From the NCBI RefSeq assembly GCF_010365865.1, contig NZ_CP048020.1, positions 248,001 through 312,000 of the forward strand: DNA of 64,000 nucleotides. The letters run 5' to 3'. The notes beneath the pieces were generated by a model. That model saw only the letters and a program-made list of their open reading frames with translations. It searched no databases and was not told the origin of the DNA. Position 1 is the first letter of the stretch. Every line of letters starts with the position of its first letter. The position numbers and the translations under genes are program-made. Shown piece after piece: positions 44,174-53,953 of this stretch. Source of the stretch: Treponema vincentii (GTDB lineage: Bacteria > Spirochaetota > Spirochaetia > Treponematales > Treponemataceae).

Positions 44174-44815
44174 CCTTTTGAAAATATACGGCATATCTAC
44201 TTCGTTGCTGCGCACAAATTAATCCTCAACGTATCAAAGATACGCCTGCGGTTAATTTGTGCTCGCGCCTCGTATCTATACCGTATATTTTCAAAAGGCT
44301 TACGGAAAGGGTGCAGCTACTTCGTGCTGCGCACAAATTAATCCTCAACGTGGCAGAAGCGGCACGGATGCCGCTGGTTCTAAACAGTAACCAGTTTGCT
44401 TGCAAACTGGCAGCTTAAAAATGAACAAGGATGTTCATTTTTGGACGTGCCTGAGGGTGTTTTTTGTACGCTCCTAGCATCTTCAGAACGGACAGGGATG
44501 TCCGTGAAATTGAGCAGCAGCGAGTTTGCCCCGCAAACTCGACGTTGGACAGTGTACACGGAAGTACACTGTTCAACAGGCTATTTTCAAAAGGCTTACG
44601 GTAAAAGGCTTTTCAAAGCGGACAGGGATGTCCGTGGTTTCAAGCAGTAGCGAGATTTGTGTTATACACAAATCTCGTCGTGGAACAGCGTACAAGGATG
44701 TATGCTGTTCCACGGTCTATTAGCAAAAGGCTTGAGGGGAGAAGATTGGAGCCGGAAACCGTTTTATGTATCGTGTGTTTTTTTCATTGCACACGATACA
44801 TAAAGCTGTCGTAAA
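44174..44815 (-). repeat. Hairpin repeat array in ordinary intergenic DNA
   Basis: A complete nested palindrome at 44174-44298: perfect 18-bp outer arms, inner arms GCACAAATTAA/TTAATTTGTGC (44212-44222, 44252-44262) and central CGTATC-AAA-GATACG. Then three triple-hairpin modules in the minus orientation: 44358-44442, 44488-44576 and 44619-44713, each with different stems in hairpins 1 and 2. Last, a fourth-type hairpin at 44763-44804 (TTTATGTATCGTGTG and complement). Fills the gap between malic enzyme and lactate dehydrogenase; no gene inside. Confidence 0.85.
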
Positions 44816-44837
44816 ATTCTAGATAAAAATATGTTTT

Positions 44838-45785
44838 TTAGCAAATGGAAAGGTATGCATCGTAAAGTCGGCGAGCGCTTGATTCGAGCGCAGACTGTTC
44901 ATCCGCGGGTAGTTCGCCTTCGATAATTCTGTCAACACCGTTTCTGCCGACAATACAGGGAACGCTTAAGCAGGCGTCATGCAGACCGAACTCGCCGTTC
45001 AAGGCTGTAGAAACGGAAAGAATACTGCGCTCATTTCGCAGAATGGCGCCGGCAATTCTGGTAAGTGCTAGACCGACGGCAAAATAGGTTGAACCTTTGT
45101 AGTCGATGATATGATAGGCGGAATGGCGTACTTCGTCTAAGATTTTTTCTTTATCGAAGTGAATACCAGAACTACAAACTCCGTGGCCGCAGTATTCGTC
45201 GATGCGCCGTCCGGCTATGGTGGTCATCGACCATGCGGCAAATTCGCTGTCGCCGTGCTCGCCGAGGATGTATCCGTGTATATTACGGGCATCGACGCCG
45301 CATTCTTTGCTGAGTACGTAGCGGAAACGAGCGGTATCCAAGACGGTGCCGGAACCGATAACCCTTCCGCGATCCCAACCGCTTGCTTCGAGCGCTACCT
45401 TGGTAAGAATATCGACAGGGTTACTGACAAGCAGCATAACACCTTTACAGCCGCTTGCGGCGATTTCTTTGGCAATGGTTTTAATGATGGTGGCATTACG
45501 CTTAAGGAGGTCTATTCTCGTTTCTCCCGGCTGCTGTTTTGCTCCGGCGGTTATTACGATGATATCGCTGTCGGTGTAATCGTTCTGCCCGCCGGCATGA
45601 ATATCGACTTGCGGCAAAAACGGTAAGCCGTGGACAAGATCCATTGCCTGTCCTTCCGCAAAGTTTTTATTCATATCGGTTATTGCAATCTCATCGGCAA
45701 AACCGCTTTGAGCTAACGCATAGGCAAATGTAGCCCCGACAGAGCCCGCACCGACAATCGTTACTTTTCGTTTCTTTTGATCCAT
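44838..45785 (-). CDS. ldh: L-lactate dehydrogenase
   Basis: 315 residues. NAD-binding GAGSVGATFAYAL; specificity loop AGAKQQPGETRIDLL (Gln at the position that selects pyruvate over oxaloacetate); catalytic His in GEHGDSEFAAW; VSNPVDILT. Reduces pyruvate to L-lactate with NADH in fermentation. Single gene with its own upstream region; AAGGAGAGA precedes ATG 45785. Confidence 0.95.
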   Translation of the reverse strand: MDQKKRKVTIVGAGSVGATFAYALAQSGFADEIAITDMNKNFAEGQAMDLVHGLPFLPQVDIHAGGQNDYTDSDIIVITAGAKQQPGETRIDLLKRNATIIKTIAKEIAASGCKGVMLLVSNPVDILTKVALEASGWDRGRVIGSGTVLDTARFRYVLSKECGVDARNIHGYILGEHGDSEFAAWSMTTIAGRRIDEYCGHGVCSSGIHFDKEKILDEVRHSAYHIIDYKGSTYFAVGLALTRIAGAILRNERSILSVSTALNGEFGLHDACLSVPCIVGRNGVDRIIEGELPADEQSALESSARRLYDAYLSIC

Positions 45786-46229
45786 AACGTCTCTCCTTAT
45801 AAAAAATTAAAGTATTGCTTACTCTTCAAAAAAGTATAAGCGCTTCCATGTATCAATGATTATATACTTTTGGGAGGAGAAATTATAGAGAGCCTGATTG
45901 TAATTAGATCCGGTTCGGTCTATTAGTGGAAAATATGATATACCTTCCTCAAGTCTTTGTCTGCTTGCCGCGCAGATATTAACCGTATTCTGTCTTTCTT
46001 TTCAGTAAAAAAGACCAACACTATCAATATTCCGCTCAAATTGCCGATTCCGTAATATCTATCTTATTTGAAATGGCTGTTAGGTTTTATACATTCTTGC
46101 ACATTAGTAATCATTGACTATTCCAGATAGAAGCCTATGAATGTACTCAGCGCAGTGATTAAGTCTAACAAATATCATTTTACGCTGAGGCATATATTTC
46201 GAAATTTAAAGTAATGTCTACTCCCCATA
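45786..46229. other. 444-bp intergenic region
   Basis: Contains the ldh ribosome site and presumably its promoter at the left, and a hairpin AAGTATA...TATACTT near 45832-45877. I see no gene, RNA gene or hairpin-family repeat in the rest. Confidence 0.5.
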
Positions 46230-46672
46230 TTAAAATAAGTGAACTATTTCAATATTTCCCCAATTTCGTGCTAAATATTCCGCTAATAATCTTCTATGAC
46301 ACTGGTCGGGACGATCTTCACTACAAAGTAATACACCGTTGATGATCTCGTCTTTTTTTATGATATTCAGTATATTTCTTTGTTCAATAATTCTTAAATA
46401 CTCAACTTCATAATCTGCCCAGGTAATTTCTTTCTTTTGATAATTACGTAACAAGTCTTTTGTAGGAGCTAATAATGGTTTATAAATATATTGCCAATTT
46501 AAGAGCTTTTCTAAAAAAAATTCCAGATCATTTGATTTTGTAAATCCTGCCAATTGAGAGGCATTATTAAGTCTGATATCAATAAGTTTATTTGCTGTCG
46601 ATTGACCTAATAATGAAAAAAAATTTTGTGCACTTTTTTTGAAAATCTGATTGTATAAATTTTATCTTTCAA
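46230..46672 (-). pseudogene. DUF488 protein, frameshifted in a poly-A tract
   Basis: The full frame would start at TTG 46672 (KDKIYTIRFSKK), overlapping the end of the other DUF488 gene, and continue SAQNFFSLLGQSTANKLIDI ... LLCSEDRPDQCHRRLLAEYL. A run of seven A (minus strand; 46634-46640) where eight are needed puts the first 12 codons out of frame with the rest. The remainder could be made only from ATG 46553 as a 107-residue fragment. Either decayed, phase-variable, or a sequencing error. Confidence 0.65.
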
Positions 46673-47294
46673 TCTCTACCTCACTGCTATGTAAACTGTA
46701 GGCAACTTTATGTTCAAGTATTTTATATAATTGAACAAGCGGATCATCATTGCCGTCAAATAATTCTGCCTCAATTGAATATTGTTTAAGCAGCTGCTGC
46801 TCTATGTCTTTAGTCGTCATTAGACTGCCGTCATATAAAATATGGTTTGCATAAACACCGATTCTCTCTGAAATGCCTTTAGCAACAAGGCTAAATCTAT
46901 GGCAGTCGGCAGGTTCTTTTTCCGTGCACATAAGAGCAATACGATATCCTTCTTGTAGTCCTTTTCTAATTCTTTCTACCCCATTAATAAATATGGGAAG
47001 CTGCTTTACTTTATCAAAACTGACAGTATCGTTTGTATAAACACAGTTCTCTTTACGCCTAGCACCGAATTCCTTACTAAAAGATGAATAATAGATACGA
47101 TTGTGACTTGTCACTCTCTGTAAATTCTCTTTATTGAATTGAGCCGTATGCTTGCTATAGGGAGTAGATCGGACGTCAATGGCGACATTAACTTCGTGTT
47201 TTTTGAGAATATCAATGAAAGATTCGATAGTATGAATCGAACACCCTATTGTATAGAGCTTACCTCCGCTGTTTATTGCACTCATAACCATCAA
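46662..47294 (-). CDS. DUF488 domain protein
   Basis: 210 residues. DUF488 signature: LYTIGCSIHTIESFIDILKK at the start, DVRSTPYSKHTAQFNKENLQ, and ALMCTEKEPADCHRFSLVAK with the conserved C...CHR. The family function is not established; a nucleic-acid or defence link has been suggested for relatives. The start could be MSAINSGGKLYTIG two codons in. Followed by a second, frameshifted DUF488 gene. Confidence 0.85.
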   Translation of the reverse strand: MMVMSAINSGGKLYTIGCSIHTIESFIDILKKHEVNVAIDVRSTPYSKHTAQFNKENLQRVTSHNRIYYSSFSKEFGARRKENCVYTNDTVSFDKVKQLPIFINGVERIRKGLQEGYRIALMCTEKEPADCHRFSLVAKGISERIGVYANHILYDGSLMTTKDIEQQLLKQYSIEAELFDGNDDPLVQLYKILEHKVAYSLHSSEVEIER

Positions 47295-47456
47295 AAGATT
47301 CCTGCTACAATTTTAGAGCATTCTTCTCTCTTCTCATAATATCATAGAACGCTCTACATCTTCAATCTATTCGGATGCGGTACAACCGCCAAACCGGCTC
47401 GTCCTACCCCGCTGCCAAAACCTTACTAAAGGAGCAGATCGCGCCTACCCATAAAA

Positions 47457-47503
47457 AAAGCCATTTTATGTAGAATTTCTTCAACATAAAACGGCTTTTA
47501 GCT
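47457..47503 (-). terminator. Rho-independent terminator of the Ig-like lipoprotein gene
   Basis: Minus strand: AAAAGCCGTTTTATGT, a 12-nt loop, ACATAAAATGGC, then TTTTTTT. It lies about 90 bp after the stop at 47589. Confidence 0.85.
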
Positions 47504-47588
47504 GGGCGCAATTAATGAACTAACGTTTCACCTCTGTATCCTTTATGCGTCCTGGTCTTTTCTCTAATTCATAATTACCAATTAGTGA

Positions 47589-50435
47589 TTACTTCCACCC
47601 TATCGTGTAAATAACCTTTATGGTTCCCTTTGAGCGAGTTTCATCATGGTTATCTACCGTATAAGTAATTACAAAGTCTTTTTCTTCGCCGTCGGCAAGG
47701 GTAAAGTTTTCGTCGTAGGTAATCGTTACGCCCTTATAGGAAATTTTTCGGTTAGGATTCGGTTTTGTACCCGCAAATTCGGTCGGCAACGGAATATCGT
47801 CTGAGCGTTTTATATTAACATTGGCCTTATCTACCGTCCACATTCCCGTAGTTTCATTGTATACCAAAGGAAAAATACTGTTGTCGTCGATGGCTTGAAG
47901 AGGATATACATTCCCACCTCCCCATGTCGTCCATTCCGCCCACCAATAATCGTGTCGATTTGCTTTAATCAGGTAATTGGAAAGAGATATCTTTAAGTCA
48001 GAAAACGAAGAAAATTCGGTTGTCAACCAAGCGGCATCTGCGGATTTTTCGGCTCCTACTTTGATAAAATCTTCCGACTTAACCTTTATCCATTTCCCAC
48101 TATTGTTTTCAATGGAAAACATGTAACCCCACGATTCTGTAATATTACTTCCACCGGTTACCTGAACCGCATTCTTACGAGAAAGATGAACCCCATCAAT
48201 ATATTTATGCTTGAAGTGATCACCGTCTGCCGTACTCCACGACTGTAAATCTACATTCTGTATTTTAGGTGTTACGGTAAGGCGCATCTTCGGCTCAAAA
48301 GAGACGGAAACGGCAGCATTTGCCGCTCCAACCGTTAATATGGCATATGTTTTGTCAGCAATGGATGCTTCGGGAGTAACACCTTCCCATTCTTTAACAA
48401 TGTACCGGCGTTTCGGAGCTGCGATAAATTTGACCATCTCACCCTTTTTTACATAATCACCGGATTTAATGGGGTTCCCATTATGCAAGGCAGTAAGGGC
48501 TCCGCCATCTCCATCTACGAAAAATTCAACCTTGTAAGACTCTTCGATCTCGATTGCAGCATAAGCACTTTTTTTGCTTGCAGACTGTTCGCCTTGAACC
48601 GTACTGTTAGTATTCGTAATTAGGCAATAATAGTATGTTATGCCGGCAGCGGAGGCGTCAGGTGTAAAGGTGTACTCGGCTTTATCGGCATCCGTTACGG
48701 GCATTCCTTCTGCCACAGGCGAGGCAGCCTTGTACCATTGATATGATAAGGTGCCGCCGTCTTTGGATACGGCTTTTACTCTAATGGTAAGCTGTTCCGT
48801 ACTGTTAAGACGAAGAGTTTTACTCTTAGGCTGTTCAGTTATTTCAGGATTTAAAGCGTCGGACTGAATTTGTCCGTCAGTTATGTGGCATTTTGCCCGT
48901 TCGCTTTCAGTTTGTTCCGATTTATTGTTGTCCGTATTCGTATTTTTGACGATGCAATAAAAATAGCATTTTGTTTCGGTTGAGGTATCGGTTATTTTGT
49001 ATGATGCTTCCGTTGCGTCATCAATTTTCGTACCGGCTCCTGTCCGCATATCGGCCTTATACCATTGATACGAAAGCGTTTCGCCTTCAGGTACAGGTTC
49101 CGTTTTTACCTCAAAAACGAGTTCGGGGCTGTTCAGTTTTGCATAACCGTCTTTGGGCTGTTCCAAAATAACGGGTTTAACTGCCGTGTATTTCGGATTT
49201 TTATCCTTGGTAACGGTTTTTCTGGTTACTTTAACCTGTCCTCTATAGGGAGAATAGCCCGGTTTAGAAGACTTTTTTTCAGCAGGTTCTTTAAACGCAG
49301 CATCCTTTTGCGCATGATAATTATTTGCTTTTATATTCTTTTTTATCCAGTCATACAATACCACCGAGCCGTCTTCTTTTACAAAGCCGACGGGGTCAGT
49401 CATATAAAAAGGTTCAGGAAACTGAATATGTCTATTTTCACTAGGCTGTGCATAATCCGTCCAATCGGAGGGAACACCTAAACCGCTTATATCCTTAGGG
49501 TCACTGTAATAAAAGAGGAACTTTGAATACCTATCTACGCAAAACATTGAATTATCAAGCGATGTACCCTTCGATAAGAAGTGCGCACCCGAACTTGTAA
49601 AGCGATAAAAATAGAAGCGCTCTTCTTTCTCTGCATCATACAAGGGAGGAACCGTTCCACTCCATCTATTTGGACGAGATTTATAGCAGTAAAACCATAC
49701 ATTTTCCATTTCTTTAATACCGGAACCGAAGTTAGGATCATGATATTTTTCTCCATAAGCTCCGTCCGGCAGCCAAACAGCATCTTTAAATTTGTAACTT
49801 GCTACATTGTCAGCGTTGTTAAAACCGTTTATATATACAACCCATTCATTGAATTTGTTTGAGTTAAAGTTATCCGTATCCCGCTCATCGGGTTCCCCTT
49901 CTTTATAGTACACCCAAGGATCTACCTCTTCAGCTTCAGTTTTAATTTTTACGATAAACTTTTTATTACCATGCGGGTCTTTAGGGTTATAATCAGCACT
50001 ACCGTTATTTATCGAGCTGTCTTGTTCCAAAAAAAGGAATTTTTGTACTTCGACGGCAGGGTTTTGTTCGTCTATTATTCTGATAGGAACGGTTACGGAC
50101 TCCCCTTCTTTTAAAGCGGCCTGCCCGCCCGATCCTTTTATCGTTACCGAAACTCCAACGGGGGTGCCGGTATTATCCTTTACAGCGGCACTTATATCGT
50201 CGGGATAAAGTATTGCATCTTTTGCATTTACTTTTCCTATAAAATCTTCCCCGTTGACTTCGGGGTACAGCGTTACTCCGCATACCGTTATCGATTGTAC
50301 GGTCAGCATTTTTTTATCTTCGCCGTCTTTAACGGAACGTTTATACCACGAGGCACCTAAAGCCGGTTGGCATGAAAAAAACAGGCAACCGGCAAAAACC
50401 GTTAAGCTTAAAATAAGTATCTTTTTAATTTGCAT
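47589..50435 (-). CDS. Large lipoprotein with Ig-like and InlB-type domains
   Basis: 948 residues. Signal peptide with lipobox LFFSC (Cys22). An N-terminal region (1 to about 420) resembles other treponemal surface proteins (APR-like spacing of Lys/Asp). Two bacterial Ig-like domains follow (about 435-535 and 540-645), each with LSYQWYKA and a YYYC/FYCIV strand. A domain with VEFFVDGDGGALTALHNGNP and KEWEGVTPEASI (about 650-725) recalls the InlB B-repeat/divergent-repeat type, then a C-terminal beta domain. A surface or periplasmic adhesin-like role is inferred. Terminator at 47457-47503. Confidence 0.75.
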   Translation of the reverse strand: MQIKKILILSLTVFAGCLFFSCQPALGASWYKRSVKDGEDKKMLTVQSITVCGVTLYPEVNGEDFIGKVNAKDAILYPDDISAAVKDNTGTPVGVSVTIKGSGGQAALKEGESVTVPIRIIDEQNPAVEVQKFLFLEQDSSINNGSADYNPKDPHGNKKFIVKIKTEAEEVDPWVYYKEGEPDERDTDNFNSNKFNEWVVYINGFNNADNVASYKFKDAVWLPDGAYGEKYHDPNFGSGIKEMENVWFYCYKSRPNRWSGTVPPLYDAEKEERFYFYRFTSSGAHFLSKGTSLDNSMFCVDRYSKFLFYYSDPKDISGLGVPSDWTDYAQPSENRHIQFPEPFYMTDPVGFVKEDGSVVLYDWIKKNIKANNYHAQKDAAFKEPAEKKSSKPGYSPYRGQVKVTRKTVTKDKNPKYTAVKPVILEQPKDGYAKLNSPELVFEVKTEPVPEGETLSYQWYKADMRTGAGTKIDDATEASYKITDTSTETKCYFYCIVKNTNTDNNKSEQTESERAKCHITDGQIQSDALNPEITEQPKSKTLRLNSTEQLTIRVKAVSKDGGTLSYQWYKAASPVAEGMPVTDADKAEYTFTPDASAAGITYYYCLITNTNSTVQGEQSASKKSAYAAIEIEESYKVEFFVDGDGGALTALHNGNPIKSGDYVKKGEMVKFIAAPKRRYIVKEWEGVTPEASIADKTYAILTVGAANAAVSVSFEPKMRLTVTPKIQNVDLQSWSTADGDHFKHKYIDGVHLSRKNAVQVTGGSNITESWGYMFSIENNSGKWIKVKSEDFIKVGAEKSADAAWLTTEFSSFSDLKISLSNYLIKANRHDYWWAEWTTWGGGNVYPLQAIDDNSIFPLVYNETTGMWTVDKANVNIKRSDDIPLPTEFAGTKPNPNRKISYKGVTITYDENFTLADGEEKDFVITYTVDNHDETRSKGTIKVIYTIGWK

Positions 50436-50501
50436 AAAACTCTCCTCCTAAACACTTTTTACAGGCGGTCTTTAAGCGCCTAAAAAAGCTTTCAGCTCTC
50501 A

Positions 50502-51344
50502 TTACACCTTAAACAATAGCCCCAAACTTATACCGAAGTCAAAATTATTCATATAGAAAGACTTTAGTTTGTCCTTTTCAAAATCGATTTTAGGATTCAC
50601 TTTTTTTGCATTTTCCATAAGTTTTCTCGGCAAGGAAACATACCCCGGCTTATAAATCGTATACGACATATAGGCGCCGACGGTAAGATCCATTCGGGAA
50701 ATGACGGGCTGGTTGTATTCTATTGAGGTTTTTAATGTAAGCCCAAGCGGATTCATCTTTTCCATCATGGATTTAGGGATATAGAGTGTTCCCGTTTCGG
50801 GGTAAAAATCAGCACCTTCTTGTTTCAGTTCCTTTAGCTGTTTTTCGTTCAAGTTTGTATACAGTTCATACGTAGGCTGAGGATCCGCGAGCATCTTTCC
50901 GCCCAAGCCGAAACCGAGTGCAAACCTATTCTGAAAAAACATCGCTTTTACCGCCGTCCCAAAAGTTACTATGGGTGTCATATAGACGCGGCAATAGACT
51001 TCAACACCATTACTACCCGAAATCTGTCCGGAAAACCCCTGTCCGATACCAAGGTTAAAGGCCAGCCCGAGTCCGCTAAAGACGTCATTTGTTTGACAAT
51101 TAAAGTAACGCACAGCATCGAAAGCATAAGCTAATTCGGCTTCTCCTGACATAACAAACCCAACCATACCCCGCATAAATTGGGCGCCAAGATACTCCAT
51201 ATCTTTTTTTCCAATATGAGGATCTGTGTACGAACCTGAAAAATTCGCCTTTAGCCCCAGCGTGAAGCCGGAATCGAACGCATATAAATGAATAGCAATG
51301 GCGGTCAATAATACCACCGCACCTGCTTTTTTATGTAAATGCAT
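50502..51344 (-). CDS. Outer-membrane beta-barrel protein
   Basis: 280 residues. Signal peptide AGAVVLLTAIAIHLYAF with cleavage near residue 23-24. The mature part alternates as amphipathic strands (FTLGLKANFSGSYTD, FALGFGLGGKMLAD, NNFDFGISLGLLFKV) and ends in a beta-signal-like strand. It sits upstream of the large lipoprotein gene in the same direction, 67 bp apart, so the two may form an operon. Family not recognised. Confidence 0.65.
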   Translation of the reverse strand: MHLHKKAGAVVLLTAIAIHLYAFDSGFTLGLKANFSGSYTDPHIGKKDMEYLGAQFMRGMVGFVMSGEAELAYAFDAVRYFNCQTNDVFSGLGLAFNLGIGQGFSGQISGSNGVEVYCRVYMTPIVTFGTAVKAMFFQNRFALGFGLGGKMLADPQPTYELYTNLNEKQLKELKQEGADFYPETGTLYIPKSMMEKMNPLGLTLKTSIEYNQPVISRMDLTVGAYMSYTIYKPGYVSLPRKLMENAKKVNPKIDFEKDKLKSFYMNNFDFGISLGLLFKV

Positions 51345-51553
51345 AGGTTTCTCCTCATTTTAGATACCACCGGGCATCACTCCGTGTTATTTAAAAAATA
51401 CTCATTTTATGCTATCGGCAAAATATATAGTTTGTCAAGACATCAATCCGCTAGCAAATCACCCGATTTATGGCGACGGTAGAAAAACTTGGTTACAGCG
51501 TTTCAATCCCATCGTCTTTACGCTTATAACCTCTTTTTGATATAGTGTCTATA

Positions 51554-52714
51554 ATGAGACAACGTATCGGCTTTTTATACCTAAAGACAGGCGGCGGACA
51601 TATTTCCGGTGCGAACGCCTTAGTAGCGCGCTTAAAGGAAAAATATCCGGATAATGCCGAATATATACCGCAAAACGGCTTTAACAGCACTAATTTGGTT
51701 GCACGTATTTTTTGTGAAAAAGGGTATCTTGCAACTTCAAACTACTTTGAACTCGGTTATGTCGCATTCTATCAATTAACGAAGTCGAAAACCGTTTTAA
51801 CATTTTGTAAATGGCTGTTGCGCCCTTTTCTTGTAAAAAATTTGATAACGTTTCTTAAAACCGAAAAAATTACAAAACTGGTTTGCCTGCACGAAATACT
51901 TATCCCGCTTGCACGGATTGCCATTAATAGAGTAAACCCTAGCATCCCGCTTATTTCCATTGTGATGGATCCGTTCACCGCGCATCCGTTGTGGTTTTAT
52001 GAAAAAGATACCGAGCTTATCGTCTTTTCACGGAAGTTGCAAAGAGAAGCAATCTCGTACTACGGCTTTAAACCGGAACAAGTACATCAATTTCCTATTA
52101 TGCTTTCGCGGAATTTTGACCGGCGGTATACGCTCGACGAAAAAATTGCCGCTAAAAAAAAACACGGCATCCCGCTTGATAAAAAAATCGTGATGGTTGT
52201 CGGCGGCGGAGAAGGGTTAAAAGCGACGCTTGCTATTGTCAACGCTTTTATCTTTCAACGCTGCCCAGCTCATTTAATTGTTATTTGTGGTAAAAATAAA
52301 GTGTTAAAAACGCAGCTGGAAATCCTGCTTAAAACCACGCGCATCGCTAATATTCAGGTGTTCGGGTTTGTCGCTTGTATGCCCGATCTAATCAATGTGT
52401 CCGATTGCGTTATCACTAAAGGTGGCCCTGCTACTGTTATGGAAACACTGTCCGCCGGTAAGCCGTTAATCCTTGCGAGCTATGTGCGCGGGCAGGAACT
52501 CGGGAATATGCTCTATGTTGTTAATAACAACCTCGGTTGGTATATTCCAAAACCGCGTAAAATAATAAAAAAAGTAAAAGAAATAATAGCCGATGATTCA
52601 CTACTGGCTTCTATAGAAAAGAAAATCGATATGATGCATATCCAAAACGGTCTGGAACCCATTGCCGATTTTATCTATCAATTTCAAAAGTCACGGAACA
52701 CGGAAGAGGAATAG
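51554..52714 (+). CDS. Glycolipid-type glycosyltransferase (MGDG synthase/UgtP-like)
   Basis: 386 residues from ATG 51554. An N-terminal domain with GFLYLKTGGGHISGANALVA (the GGGH motif of the diacylglycerol glycosyltransferase group), a C-terminal GT-B domain with VVGGGEGLKATLAI and SDCVITKGGPATVMETLSAG (nucleotide-sugar binding). Probably transfers a sugar to diacylglycerol in the inner membrane to make glycolipid; treponemes contain such lipids. Which sugar is unknown. TATAAT overlaps the start codon, so a short or absent leader is possible. Confidence 0.82.
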   Translation: MRQRIGFLYLKTGGGHISGANALVARLKEKYPDNAEYIPQNGFNSTNLVARIFCEKGYLATSNYFELGYVAFYQLTKSKTVLTFCKWLLRPFLVKNLITFLKTEKITKLVCLHEILIPLARIAINRVNPSIPLISIVMDPFTAHPLWFYEKDTELIVFSRKLQREAISYYGFKPEQVHQFPIMLSRNFDRRYTLDEKIAAKKKHGIPLDKKIVMVVGGGEGLKATLAIVNAFIFQRCPAHLIVICGKNKVLKTQLEILLKTTRIANIQVFGFVACMPDLINVSDCVITKGGPATVMETLSAGKPLILASYVRGQELGNMLYVVNNNLGWYIPKPRKIIKKVKEIIADDSLLASIEKKIDMMHIQNGLEPIADFIYQFQKSRNTEEE

Positions 52715-52851
52715 TAACTCATAACGCAAATTAAATCTAAGGAAAACCTCTCAAAACTGATTCGCAGTCCGCGTTAGCAGATACGATGATTATTCCTTAC
52801 AGAACAAGCTGATAGGCTTGCAGTTTTTAGAGGTTCCCCATACAGTAAAGC

Positions 52852-53925
52852 TTACATCCGCATCCGGACTTTTTTTGCAATGCCGGGAAATCCTTTTAGT
52901 TTGAGTACAACTCCGTCTTCAATTAAAAAAGAGCCTTCAAAAGTACCGCAGATAGTCTTATAATCCCGCCGCCAGACGAGTATGTTCAAGCTCCGCTGCG
53001 AAATTGCACCGGGTGTAAAGGTTAAATCGACCATATTTTCGGTATCTTGGATAATCCAGTTTTTGGAAGATCCGAACGGGTATGTAATACGCACCGGTGG
53101 TAACGGGATTCGTTTTCCGCCGTAAAATAAAATATTGTCGTTATAGCTGTAGCTGTCCGGAGCGATGGAATCACTTAAATGAAAAGAAACCTGAGCTCCC
53201 TCGATAAATCCCAGTCCGATAACAACGCTTCGCTTTGTATGAGGAGACGTATACGTTTTTCTGAAATCTAAAAAGCCGACTCCGCTTGCCTTACTCAGCT
53301 GTATATCTTGGTTATGCCCAAAAGTAACCCATCCGTTTACGGCAAACGAGCGAAAATATACGGCTTGGCACCGGCGGCTCACAAAAGCAGGAATAACGGC
53401 AGAATAGTCGGTACATTGCGGTGAACGCGAATCAAAATCGAGCCGCCCCTCGCATGACGGCCGATCGTTGGCAGCAAGAAAATCAAAATCGGCATAGAGC
53501 ATCCCTTTGGAAAGGCGGGAAAAGATACGCACGTACCGCCGTTTAACGCGGCAGGTTGCAACGCTGTACGCAATGTATTTGGGCAGGTGCACAAACCCCA
53601 GCGGCAAAAGTTGCCGGTAGGCAAGCAAGCGGTTCGTGCGCCGATTCCACAGTGTTGTCTCCATAAAGGCAAAATATCCGCCGTAAAAAAATTCAATTTC
53701 GCCGATAAGGTTATCGTCGCAAAAAAGAAGCCGCAATGTGTCTGTTATGCGAGTGTCAGTAATGAACGACGGGAGCGGCAAATTCCCAAACGGCTTTTTG
53801 ACGCCCCGTATGTCAAAGGTACGGAACATCCCCGAGTACGACCCAAACAGCGGTACTGCATCTTCGATGGGGCGGCGTGGAGCCGGAGTAATAACGCGGG
53901 TGTAAGGAACTTTTTGTATATCCAT
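52852..53925 (-). CDS. DUF2804 family protein
   Basis: 357 residues without signal peptide or membrane helix, rich in beta strands. RTFDIRGVKKPFGNLPLPS and the later FHLSDSIAPDSYSYNDNILF fit DUF2804 proteins, which are common in spirochetes and of unknown function. Starts 28 bp after the MtnA-like gene's stop, so it may share its transcript. Confidence 0.75.
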   Translation of the reverse strand: MDIQKVPYTRVITPAPRRPIEDAVPLFGSYSGMFRTFDIRGVKKPFGNLPLPSFITDTRITDTLRLLFCDDNLIGEIEFFYGGYFAFMETTLWNRRTNRLLAYRQLLPLGFVHLPKYIAYSVATCRVKRRYVRIFSRLSKGMLYADFDFLAANDRPSCEGRLDFDSRSPQCTDYSAVIPAFVSRRCQAVYFRSFAVNGWVTFGHNQDIQLSKASGVGFLDFRKTYTSPHTKRSVVIGLGFIEGAQVSFHLSDSIAPDSYSYNDNILFYGGKRIPLPPVRITYPFGSSKNWIIQDTENMVDLTFTPGAISQRSLNILVWRRDYKTICGTFEGSFLIEDGVVLKLKGFPGIAKKVRMRM

Positions 53926-53953
53926 AGTAACAACCTAGCAATCTCGTAATAAT

